From positions 1 through 41,888 of the forward strand of contig CAZJWK010000012.1 of assembly GCA_964549595.1 (NCBI GenBank): a stretch of DNA of 41,888 nucleotides, given 5' to 3'. Shown piece after piece: positions 34,858 to 41,888 of this stretch. Each line of letters opens with the position of its first letter. Positions within the stretch are counted from its first letter, which is position 1. The stretch is from CAZQQN01 sp964549595 (GTDB taxonomy: Bacteria > Bacteroidota > Bacteroidia > CAILMK01 > CAYYUA01). The position numbers and the translations under genes were made by a program. Below the pieces are notes generated by a model. The model was not told where the DNA came from, did no database searches, and saw nothing but the letters and a program-made list of their open reading frames with translations.

Positions 34858-35403
34858 TCAAACCCTTCTGTATTTGATATAGGAACCTGCGTGGGGAGGC
34901 TTTTCGCCGTTCTTCAGGTAATCAAAGTATTTTTCAAGGGCAAACTCCGTGGAGGAAAAGGCTAATTCATTCCAGGGTACGGTATTTTCGTCAAAAAATT
35001 CGACCTCCAAGCTTTCCTCACCAGGGTAAACCTCCTCCGGATTCAACAGCTTAGCCCGGAAATGAAGGTAAATCTGGTTGATATGAGTAATGCTGAAAAC
35101 CGTGTGTAAAGTCTCTATATCCACCTTAGCATAAGCTTCTTCCCATGTTTCTCTCTCGGCCCCTTCTTCAACCGTTTCTCCGTTTTCCAGAAAGCCGGCA
35201 GGTACATTCCAAAAACCCACAAAAGGTTCGATTGCCCTTTTACAGAGCATTACTTGATTCTCATGGTATGGAACACAACCTACAACCATTTTGGGGTTTG
35301 AGTAATGGATCATTCCACAATGGGAACAATAATGGCGTTTAATAGGGTCGTTGCCGATCTGGCCTATGGTTAACGGATGTCCACAATGGGTGCAGTAGTT
35401 CAT
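34858..35403 (-). CDS. Zinc-ribbon NUDIX hydrolase
   Basis: The 181-residue enzyme starts with a zinc ribbon of four cysteines (C4, C7, C26, C29 in CTHC and CSHC) and has a NUDIX box at 70-92 with G70, E76, R84, E85, E88 and E89; the usual Gly is replaced by Tyr at 91. Such zinc-ribbon NUDIX proteins include NADH pyrophosphatase-like and related nucleotide hydrolases; the substrate is unknown. It is cytoplasmic. The gene is convergent with the histidine kinase gene, with 29 bases between, and is upstream of nothing on its strand except the adjacent E1 gene that ends toward it. Confidence 0.9.
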   Translation of the reverse strand: MNYCTHCGHPLTIGQIGNDPIKRHYCSHCGMIHYSNPKMVVGCVPYHENQVMLCKRAIEPFVGFWNVPAGFLENGETVEEGAERETWEEAYAKVDIETLHTVFSITHINQIYLHFRAKLLNPEEVYPGEESLEVEFFDENTVPWNELAFSSTEFALEKYFDYLKNGEKPPHAGSYIKYRRV

Positions 35404-35456
35404 GGAATACTAACGCTTATTTTGGATTTTGGCAAAACAGTATGGAAGCCAATAGG

Positions 35457-37475
35457 CTAATAAGCCACCAGGTTCTTCAACTGATCTTCCAAACGATTTT
35501 TAGCCAGAAATTGTGCCTCAAGTTTTGGATTAAACGGTACGGGAGTGTCCAGAGAAGAAACCCTTGTTACAGGCCCATCCAGGTATTCAAAACAATGTTC
35601 ACTCACATAGGACGCTATGGTTCCGCCAAAACTACCGGTTTCAACCGCTTCCTCGAGGATTAGTATTTTACCGGTTTTTGCCAGGCTATTTACAACACTT
35701 TTCCTATCCCAGGGTACCAAAGTCCTTAAGTCTATTACTTCGCCTGAAATAGCCGGATTGTTATCTAACGTCTCAAGAGCCCAATGTACTCCGGCACCAT
35801 AGGTGACAATGGTAACCTCATCGCCTTCTCTCACTTTTCTTGCTTTTCCGATTTCTAAGGTGTAATAATCCTGGTAAACTTCCTCTGCTTGTCCCCTGTA
35901 TAAGGTTTTATGCTCGAAATAAATAACCGGATTAGGATCTTCTATAGAGGCATTTAATAACCCTTTGGCATCGGTAGGCGTTGCGGGGTACACTACTTTT
36001 AAACCAGGCGTATGCGTAAACCATCCTTCAGTCGATTGCGAATGAAATGGACCAGCACCGGCTCCGGCTCCCGTTGGCATCCTGATCACCACATCAGCAT
36101 TCTGACCCCAACGGTAATGGATCTTAGCCAGGTTATTTACGATCTGATTGAACCCCATGGATACAAAATCCGCAAATTGCATTTCTATTACCGACTTAAA
36201 TCGCTTAGCGGATAACCCCAGGCCTGCCCCGATAATGGCAGATTCACACAATGGAGTATTCCGTACCCGGTCTTTGCCAAATTGATCTACAAAGCCTTCT
36301 GTCACCTTGAACACTCCACCATATTCCGCCACGTCCTGCCCCATGATAACCAATTCAGGGTATTGCTCCATACTTTGCCATAACCCTTCTGAAATAGCGC
36401 CAATAAACCTTAATTCCTGCTTTTTAGCAGAGCCCGGTTTACACAAGAAATCATGGGTATCGGTTATTTCACCATTATTAACGGTTTGGGGTTCAAACGG
36501 ACAATACACATCCTTCAACTCCTGGTCAATATTGGGACTGACGTCCGGCGCATTAAAAGATGCTTTAAGCGCTTCATTAATACGGGTTGAAAAATCATCC
36601 CGATAAGCTTGCTCCTGGTCGTCTGTTAATACCCCTTCCTTTTTCAAAAATTCCCCAAAGTTATCAATGGGATCCCGTTTACCCCACTTATCGAATAATG
36701 CCTGGGGAACGTATTTGGTCCCTGATGCTTCTTCATGGCCCCGCATCCGGAAAGTCATGCACTCGACTAAGACCGGTTCATGGTTTTGGCGCATTTCTTC
36801 CGCCAATCCGGAAATGGTTTGATAAACCTCCAGGACATTATTACCGTCAATTTTAAACCCTCTCATGCCATACCCTTTGGCATGATCTACAATGCTGGAG
36901 CCATGATATTGTTCATCCACCGGCGTGGAAAGGCCATAGCCATTATTCTCCACCAGAAATATAACGGGTAGCTGCCATACTGAAGCCACATTCAAAGCCT
37001 CATGGAAATCTCCTTCACTGGCGCCACCTTCCCCCGTAAAAGCCAAAGTGACTTGGGGTTCCCGGTTAATTTTGTTGGCCAACCCAATACCCGTTGCCAC
37101 ACCCAATTGTGGTCCCAAATGGGAAATCATGCCTATTATGTGGTGTTCATTGGTGCCAAAGTGAAAAGACCGATCCCGCCCCTTCGTAAAGCCACCCGGT
37201 TTGCCTTCAAATTGTTCAAAAAGTTGTTCAAGGGAAATATTCCGGTTTACAAAAACCCCTAAATTTCTGATCAATGGAAGGATATATTCCTCCTCATACA
37301 AGGATTGCGTAGCACCTACGGCCACCGCTTCCTGCCCAATACCGGAGAACCATTTACTAATCTTCCCCTTCCTAAGCTGAACCAGCATTTTTTCCTCAAT
37401 CATCCGGGGCAGTAGCATGCCCGTATATAAATTACGAAGCCTTTCGGTGGTAACCTCGCCTATGGCAAATTCCAT
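35457..37475 (-). CDS. Fused E1 alpha/beta subunit of a 2-oxoacid dehydrogenase complex
   Basis: A 672-residue fusion of E1 alpha (about 1-335) and E1 beta (about 355-672) of the branched-chain 2-oxoacid or pyruvate dehydrogenase type; such fusions are common in Bacteroidota. The alpha half contains RDRSFHFGTNEHHIIG and the thiamine-diphosphate motif at about 148-178 (GEGGASEGDFHEALN to ENNGYG). The beta half has DVAEYGGVFKVTEGF, MPTGAGAGAGPFHSQS and EAVETGSFGG. It decarboxylates 2-oxoacids with thiamine diphosphate and passes the acyl group to E2 lipoyl. E2 and E3 genes are not in the window. The thiamine motif has GEG where GDG is usual; Glu may still bind the metal. The start at 37475 has a promoter 20-50 bases upstream. 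Confidence 0.92.
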   Translation of the reverse strand: MEFAIGEVTTERLRNLYTGMLLPRMIEEKMLVQLRKGKISKWFSGIGQEAVAVGATQSLYEEEYILPLIRNLGVFVNRNISLEQLFEQFEGKPGGFTKGRDRSFHFGTNEHHIIGMISHLGPQLGVATGIGLANKINREPQVTLAFTGEGGASEGDFHEALNVASVWQLPVIFLVENNGYGLSTPVDEQYHGSSIVDHAKGYGMRGFKIDGNNVLEVYQTISGLAEEMRQNHEPVLVECMTFRMRGHEEASGTKYVPQALFDKWGKRDPIDNFGEFLKKEGVLTDDQEQAYRDDFSTRINEALKASFNAPDVSPNIDQELKDVYCPFEPQTVNNGEITDTHDFLCKPGSAKKQELRFIGAISEGLWQSMEQYPELVIMGQDVAEYGGVFKVTEGFVDQFGKDRVRNTPLCESAIIGAGLGLSAKRFKSVIEMQFADFVSMGFNQIVNNLAKIHYRWGQNADVVIRMPTGAGAGAGPFHSQSTEGWFTHTPGLKVVYPATPTDAKGLLNASIEDPNPVIYFEHKTLYRGQAEEVYQDYYTLEIGKARKVREGDEVTIVTYGAGVHWALETLDNNPAISGEVIDLRTLVPWDRKSVVNSLAKTGKILILEEAVETGSFGGTIASYVSEHCFEYLDGPVTRVSSLDTPVPFNPKLEAQFLAKNRLEDQLKNLVAY

Positions 37476-37500
37476 GTTAATCCAAAGCTTTTAAGCGGTA

Positions 37501-37529
37501 CAAAAGTACCATAAGTTCATAAGGTGAAA
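37501..37529 (-). promoter_or_regulatory. Predicted promoter of the E1 fusion gene
   Basis: On the minus strand TACTTTTG (37501-37508) matches TAnnTTTG, with TTTC (37526-37529) 17 bases upstream as a weak -33 element. The -7 element lies inside a perfect dyad, GGTAC-TTTT-GTACC. Transcription would start near 37494, 20 bases before the ATG. Confidence 0.5.
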
Positions 37530-37572
37530 GGGGTTTTCCCTTTTGGCTTTATAAAAAACAACCATTAGGGAA

Positions 37573-39501
37573 TTATTTTTTCATGACCCGTTTCCGGATT
37601 TTTTGATCCCCCTCTTTAATTTCCAGGTAGTGTGGCCCCTCGTGTAAAAAATCAGTTTGAAACCTGAACCGGGCACCGTTTTCTTTGAACTTTTCCGCTA
37701 AAACTTTTCCGGTTATATCTTTTAACCGCAGGGTGGCATTTTTTAAGGGGGAATTGAAAGTGACAAATAAGGTTTCTTGAACCGGCAAAGGATAAACACT
37801 ATATTCTTTGGCCTTAAGGGGCTTTTCGGTACCCGGCGGATGGCCAACCTGATAGCACCGCGAAATATCGGTGCATTTACCACTTACTTTTACCGCATAA
37901 TAACCATTGCAATCCGGGACATACATCCTTTCATTGGCACCTGAAACAGGCTCAAAACCTTTTTTACAGCGTCCCCATTGGTATTCAGCATCTTCCATTT
38001 CAGCCATTAACGTATCCCCTTTCTGAATCATGGAATCATTGACTTTTTCAATGGTCAGGTGGTAGGTGATAATACTGTCACAGTACCAATTTTCCCGGGC
38101 TTTAACAGGGATAGTATCCTTGTACGTCCCGGTTTTATTATAGGTCTCATCGCCACTTGGTACTGTAAATGCATTACAAGCGGTAACGGAATCGGTTGAA
38201 CGGATGGTCTTGTTACAAAAACCAACCCTGAACAACCAACCATCATTTTTCCGGTAGCTTGAATGCTTTTTTAGGCCTGATGAAACGGCATTACCTGCAA
38301 CTATGAAATTTTTCTCACTCAAAAAGGCAATGTTTGAAACGCCATTACTCATACTATTTTTAAAATACCGTTCCCAAACGATTTTTCCCTTATTGTTAAC
38401 CTCAGTCACCCAACCATGAGATATTTGCTCTCTTAGGGCCTTATCAAAAGATTTTGGGATACCCTTTCCACCGAGAACAAACCCATTGCCTGAATTTAAC
38501 GTGAGGGATTGGAAGGAACTTTCCCTGTTTGGGCTATAGGCCTTTTCCCATAGCACTTTACCCTTTTGATCAAGCTTAACAGCCCAGCCTGAGGAATTAT
38601 GATTCCCCGAAGTGGTAAACCCGGCAGTAATCAACTGATTATCCTTGGTTTCCTTAATTACGTTGAGCTGATCTGTTTGACTCCCTCCAAGGGTTTTAGT
38701 CCAACTCACCGAGCCTGTAGAGTCCAATTTAACAACCCATCCATCTGATTTCCCTTTAAGGTTTTTAGCATCCAGGGAATCGGAATGGGTGTGACCGGCA
38801 AAGACATATCCACCGTCTTTTGTTTGAATCACAGATTTAACGACATCAGCCTGTGGACCCCCATAATTGGATTCCCATTCAATATGTCCTGAAGAATCAA
38901 GTTTTAAGAGCCACCCATCGCTTTTGCCATAATTGCCGGAAACATCCTGCTTACCCAGGAAGGACCAACCCGCAACAATATATCCACCATCCCTGGTCGG
39001 AAAAACGGAATGTGCACCCTCATTTTCCGGACTCCCATAGTTTCGTTCCCATTGAATCTCGCCGGTCTCATTCAATTTAACCACCCAGATATCCGAAAGC
39101 CCGCTATTATTCGTAACTTCCCCTTCCCCTGAGGTGGTTTGCCCGGCCATAATTAAACCATTTTTGGTCATTTGAACGGATTGGCAAACGTCAATCCCGG
39201 ATCCCCCGTAAGTCCGCTCCCAATCAATCTCACCATCAATCGATTCAGCCCTTATCAACCAAAAGTCCTTATTTTTATTAGTAGAATCTGCACTTTCAGG
39301 GGATTCCTTAAAGCCTGCCGCCAGTAAATTTCCATCTGAAAGGGTTTCTACAGCCTTTATTTTAGCATTGCCCTGGTTAGGCAGCGAATTTTGCCATAAA
39401 ACCTTCTGGCCCCACAATCCCAAAGGAAAACAAACCAAAAGCCCCAAAAAATAAAAGAATGGGCTGCTATTAATCATTTTAGCCGGCAAACCTTTTACCA
39501 T
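37573..39501 (-). CDS. T9SS-sorted protein with WD-like/kelch-like repeats
   Basis: About 642 residues. The ATG at 39501 gives a signal peptide (MVKGLPAKMINSSPFFYFLG, then VCFPLGLWGQ); ATGs at 39510 and 39477 are alternatives and the GTG at 39570 is unlikely. The main part repeats a unit of about 55 residues with W.R/K.YGG, QxxDGGYIxAGxTxS and DGWVVKLDSxG, for example GGYIVAGWSFL and GGYVFAGHTHSD, a beta-propeller-like pattern of extracellular Bacteroidota proteins. It ends in a type A sorting domain (YSVYPLPVQETL, LRLKDITGKVL, GPHYLEIKEGD). Function unknown; it is exported across the outer membrane by the T9SS. It is 13 bases beyond the gltX stop region and shares its strand. Confidence 0.85.
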   Translation of the reverse strand: MVKGLPAKMINSSPFFYFLGLLVCFPLGLWGQKVLWQNSLPNQGNAKIKAVETLSDGNLLAAGFKESPESADSTNKNKDFWLIRAESIDGEIDWERTYGGSGIDVCQSVQMTKNGLIMAGQTTSGEGEVTNNSGLSDIWVVKLNETGEIQWERNYGSPENEGAHSVFPTRDGGYIVAGWSFLGKQDVSGNYGKSDGWLLKLDSSGHIEWESNYGGPQADVVKSVIQTKDGGYVFAGHTHSDSLDAKNLKGKSDGWVVKLDSTGSVSWTKTLGGSQTDQLNVIKETKDNQLITAGFTTSGNHNSSGWAVKLDQKGKVLWEKAYSPNRESSFQSLTLNSGNGFVLGGKGIPKSFDKALREQISHGWVTEVNNKGKIVWERYFKNSMSNGVSNIAFLSEKNFIVAGNAVSSGLKKHSSYRKNDGWLFRVGFCNKTIRSTDSVTACNAFTVPSGDETYNKTGTYKDTIPVKARENWYCDSIITYHLTIEKVNDSMIQKGDTLMAEMEDAEYQWGRCKKGFEPVSGANERMYVPDCNGYYAVKVSGKCTDISRCYQVGHPPGTEKPLKAKEYSVYPLPVQETLFVTFNSPLKNATLRLKDITGKVLAEKFKENGARFRFQTDFLHEGPHYLEIKEGDQKIRKRVMKK

Positions 39502-39583
39502 TGCTCCCATAATGCAAGGAACCAAATATAAAAAAGCCAAAGGTGAATTAAGTGGTATTCTTATTCGCACCTAAACACCGGAA

Positions 39584-41116
39584 TTAGACCTCCATTGCGG
39601 GAATCCTGTCAAGCGCATTATTCAATCGCTCCAAAGCTTCTTCACGGCCCAGCAAGCTAACCACCTCAAACAAAGCGGGACCATAGCTCATACCGGTTAT
39701 CATAACCCGAAACAATTGCATGAATTTGCCAGGCTTTTCCCCGAATTCCTCGGCCAATGATTTGAAAACCGTTTCAACGGAGTCTGCTGAAAAGTCTTCC
39801 AGTTCCTGGAATTTATCCCTTAACTTACTGAAAAAATCCGGTGCTTGTTCATCCCATTTCTTTCGGATGACTTTTTGGTCGTAATTAGCCGGTTTTTGAA
39901 AAAAATAATGACCAAGCTCCCAGAATTCAGTAATAAAGGAAGCTTTTTCTTTGATCAGGTTACAAACCCGGGCTACATAATCTTTATCTGCCTGGATTCC
40001 CTGCGCTTCCAATTGTTTAATGAAATATTCAGCCAATTCCTCCCCGGATTTTTCCCTTAAGTAATGTTGATTATACCACCTTGCTTTATCGGGATCAAAT
40101 TTAGCACCGGCTTTTCCTACCCTTTCCACTTCAAATTTGTGGATAAGCTCATCCATGCTGAATATCTCCCTGTTGTCATGGGGGCTCCACCCTAACATGG
40201 CCAGGATATTGATAAATGCCTCCGGGAAATAACCTTGCTCGCGGTAACCATCAACGATTTCCCCATCTTTTTCCCACCGTAGAGGAGCAACGGGAAATCC
40301 CCCTTTTTCTCCGTCCCGTTTGCTAAGTTTACCGGTGCCATCCGGTTTCATTATCAATGGCAAATGGGCGAACTCTGGTATTTCATCACCCCAACCGAGG
40401 AATTTGTAAAGAAGGACATGTAATGGGGCTGAGGGTAACCATTCCTCTCCACGAATGACATGACTAATCCGCATCAAATGGTCATCTACCACATTCGCCA
40501 TGTGATAGGTCGGCATACCATCCGCTTTCATGAGTACTTTATCATCGATTTGCTCACTTTGCACATTTACCCAACCCCGCACTTTGTCATAAAGCTTAAT
40601 TTCCTCCTTACGGGGGACTTTAAGCCGAACCACATAAGGATCTCCTCTTTCCATCCTTTCTTTTACCTCATCCTGAGGCAAAGCAAGGGAGTTTTTCATG
40701 TATTCCCGGGTAATATGGTCATATTTGGGAGAAGCTTTGCCCGCTTTCTTCATGCGTTCCCGCATTTCCTCAAGTTCCTCTGAGGTATCAAAAGCGTAAT
40801 AAGCCTTATCTTCGTTCACCAGTTGTTTTGTATATTCCTGGTAAGTCTCCTGCCTTTCCGACTGCCGATAGGGTCCGTAAGGGCCGTCTTTATCAGGCCC
40901 TTCGTCATAGGTTATACCGGCCCAGTTCAATGATTCGATGATATAATCTTCAGCCCCTTCTACGTAGCGGGACTGATCCGTATCTTCTATCCTTAAAATG
41001 AATTTTCCCTGGTTTTGACGGGAAAAAAGGTAATTATACAAAGCCGTTCTAACCCCACCTATATGCAGGTAACCCGTAGGACTTGGTGCAAACCTGACAC
41101 GCACTTGTTCTTTCAT
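39584..41116 (-). CDS. gltX: Glutamyl-tRNA synthetase
   Basis: A class I aminoacyl-tRNA synthetase that charges tRNA-Glu (and in some bacteria tRNA-Gln). The N-terminal nucleotide motif is the HIGH-type HIGG in GYLHIGGVRTAL (residues about 15-26), and the KMSKS-type loop is KLSKRD in TGKLSKRDGEKGG. The catalytic domain also shows RIEDTDQSRYVEGAE. The C-terminal anticodon-binding domain follows with LAMLGWSPHDNREIF. The ATG at 41116 gives 510 residues and starts MKEQVRVRFAPSPTG; an upstream TTG at 41125 adds three residues and is not preferred. Start is preceded by a -7 element at 41141-41148. Confidence 0.96.
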   Translation of the reverse strand: MKEQVRVRFAPSPTGYLHIGGVRTALYNYLFSRQNQGKFILRIEDTDQSRYVEGAEDYIIESLNWAGITYDEGPDKDGPYGPYRQSERQETYQEYTKQLVNEDKAYYAFDTSEELEEMRERMKKAGKASPKYDHITREYMKNSLALPQDEVKERMERGDPYVVRLKVPRKEEIKLYDKVRGWVNVQSEQIDDKVLMKADGMPTYHMANVVDDHLMRISHVIRGEEWLPSAPLHVLLYKFLGWGDEIPEFAHLPLIMKPDGTGKLSKRDGEKGGFPVAPLRWEKDGEIVDGYREQGYFPEAFINILAMLGWSPHDNREIFSMDELIHKFEVERVGKAGAKFDPDKARWYNQHYLREKSGEELAEYFIKQLEAQGIQADKDYVARVCNLIKEKASFITEFWELGHYFFQKPANYDQKVIRKKWDEQAPDFFSKLRDKFQELEDFSADSVETVFKSLAEEFGEKPGKFMQLFRVMITGMSYGPALFEVVSLLGREEALERLNNALDRIPAMEV

Positions 41117-41764
41117 GATTGTCAACCCATTTTAGCGGTGCAAATTTAGGAGAATTTTCCGGGGTGGCGGAACTTAGTACAACCCAGATTAATCAACTTC
41201 CTAACCAAAATAACTAACCTCCTTGTCAGGAACATGTAGCCGGAGGTTTAGCAGCCAATGGACTGTGAACAATTCCTTTAACCGTTATCAAAATTACGAT
41301 TCCGGACCTTAAGCAACCCGATAATACCTTTGTAATCCATGCATTGTTCAAGCATCCACCCAACCGGCTAAAGCAAAGGCGATGAAATGAATAGCATGTT
41401 GATCACGCAATTTTTAAATGGTTTTGTTGTTCATAATTGGCCGGCTTATGGCAAATAATCGCAATGGAAAAAAATTGAAACAGGCGTATAATGAATACAT
41501 TTTGATCCGTTTTTTGGCCGGATTGGACTTTGATCCACCCTAAGTTCCCTGAGGGACATATTCATAGGTATCCGGCCAAGAACTCAAACCATAACAGTAG
41601 TGATTTTATAAGTATTGCCCAGGCCCCTAATTCGATAAAAAAAATTAGCCTTTAAGAATTCCGTAGTACCCTACTGCCCTGATTTTCTGGGCTACAGACG
41701 GAAAGTGGGGGTAATTACATAGATCATTGACGAAAACGGATAACTTCCTAAAACCTCTTAAAAC
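41117..41764. other. Non-coding gap of about 650 bases between gltX and the next T9SS gene
   Basis: No gene is supported on either strand. Possible signals are the gltX -7 element (41141-41148), a perfect TCCCT-G-AGGGA dyad in 41547-41557, and two direct copies of TTTGATCC at 41501-41508 and 41529-41536. Repeated TTTGATCC-like words occur at the ends of some IS21-family elements, so this may be the eroded end of an insertion sequence, but no transposase is present and the evidence is weak. Confidence 0.3.
41141..41148 (-). promoter_or_regulatory. Possible -7 element of gltX
   Basis: On the minus strand TAAATTTG matches TAnnTTTG exactly, giving a predicted start near 41134 and an 18-base leader. 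I do not find a good TTG at the expected -33 position, so it is only tentative. Confidence 0.35.
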
Positions 41765-41888
41765 TCATTTAGTGATCACAAACTTTTTGGTTTTTATTAT
41801 TTTCTTACCCTTGAACATGTTAATAAAATAGGTTCCCGGTTTTACCTGACTGGTATTGATTTGAAACTGACCCTTGTTTTTATAGACT
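41765..41888 (-). CDS. C-terminal end of a T9SS-sorted protein (cut by window edge)
   Basis: The stop TGA is at 41765-41767 and the frame is open to the window edge. The visible 40 residues, VYKNKGQFQINTSQVKPGTY then FINMFKGKKIIKTKKFVITK, are the last part of a type A sorting domain, including the GTYFIN core and the basic end. The start of the gene and its function lie beyond the window. Because no start codon is inside the window a simple ORF scan would miss it. Confidence 0.85.
   Translation of the reverse strand, partial: VYKNKGQFQINTSQVKPGTYFINMFKGKKIIKTKKFVITK

Noticed and set aside
1..41888. CRISPR arrays, tRNA or rRNA genes, intact insertion sequences, prophage or defence islands
   Set aside because: I looked for regular short repeats, cloverleaf-like sequences, transposase and phage genes on both strands and saw none.

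Overview
The window comes from a member of the Bacteroidota, most likely a Cytophagales-like lineage (the order is an inference). It holds three T9SS-type C-terminal sorting domains, a complete aerotolerance batABCDE run, a CarboxypepD_reg-type TonB-dependent receptor, fused E1 alpha/beta 2-oxoacid dehydrogenase, several lipoproteins, and sigma-ABfr-like promoters (TTG, about 20 bases, TAnnTTTG). I see no rRNA, tRNA, CRISPR array or intact insertion sequence. Most of the window reads as ordinary chromosome with some surface-associated accessory genes.

Layout. 1-3879: the end of a large T9SS-secreted protein, a triple-repeat lipoprotein, a small predicted outer-membrane protein and a beta-lactamase-fold lipoprotein. 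4032-5195: a PLP enzyme of the Cys/Met family. 5283-10676: batA-batB-batC-batD-batE, tightly packed, with no moxR or DUF58 gene in front. 10731-14987: murB (minus), an A-type Fe-S carrier behind a promoter with a perfect dyad, yifB/comM (minus) and yqgE. 14990-21144: a polysaccharide locus with ligase/polymerase, Wzz-like protein, PAPS-type sulfotransferase and flippase on the minus strand and a glycosyltransferase on the plus strand. 21166-25184: coaD, clpS and a solitary sbcC. 25186-28355: two tandem TlpA-type thioredoxin lipoproteins followed by a 37-codon small ORF with a very strong ribosome-binding site. 28625-34828: a beta-helix lipoprotein, a TonB-dependent receptor, and a PhoB/PhoR-like two-component pair. 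34858-41116 (all minus): zinc-ribbon NUDIX hydrolase, fused 2-oxoacid dehydrogenase E1, a T9SS-sorted repeat protein and gltX. The right edge cuts the C-terminus of another T9SS protein.

How the genes may work together. The Bat proteins probably form a membrane/periplasmic complex. The polysaccharide genes suggest export and polymerisation of a sulfated surface glycan. The lipoprotein, receptor and PhoBR-like genes together look like a regulated outer-membrane uptake unit that uses a beta-helix surface lipoprotein instead of SusD. The most interesting candidates for something undescribed are that uptake unit, the 37-codon ORF after the TlpA pair, and the lipoprotein with three DNNRNNSS-type repeats.
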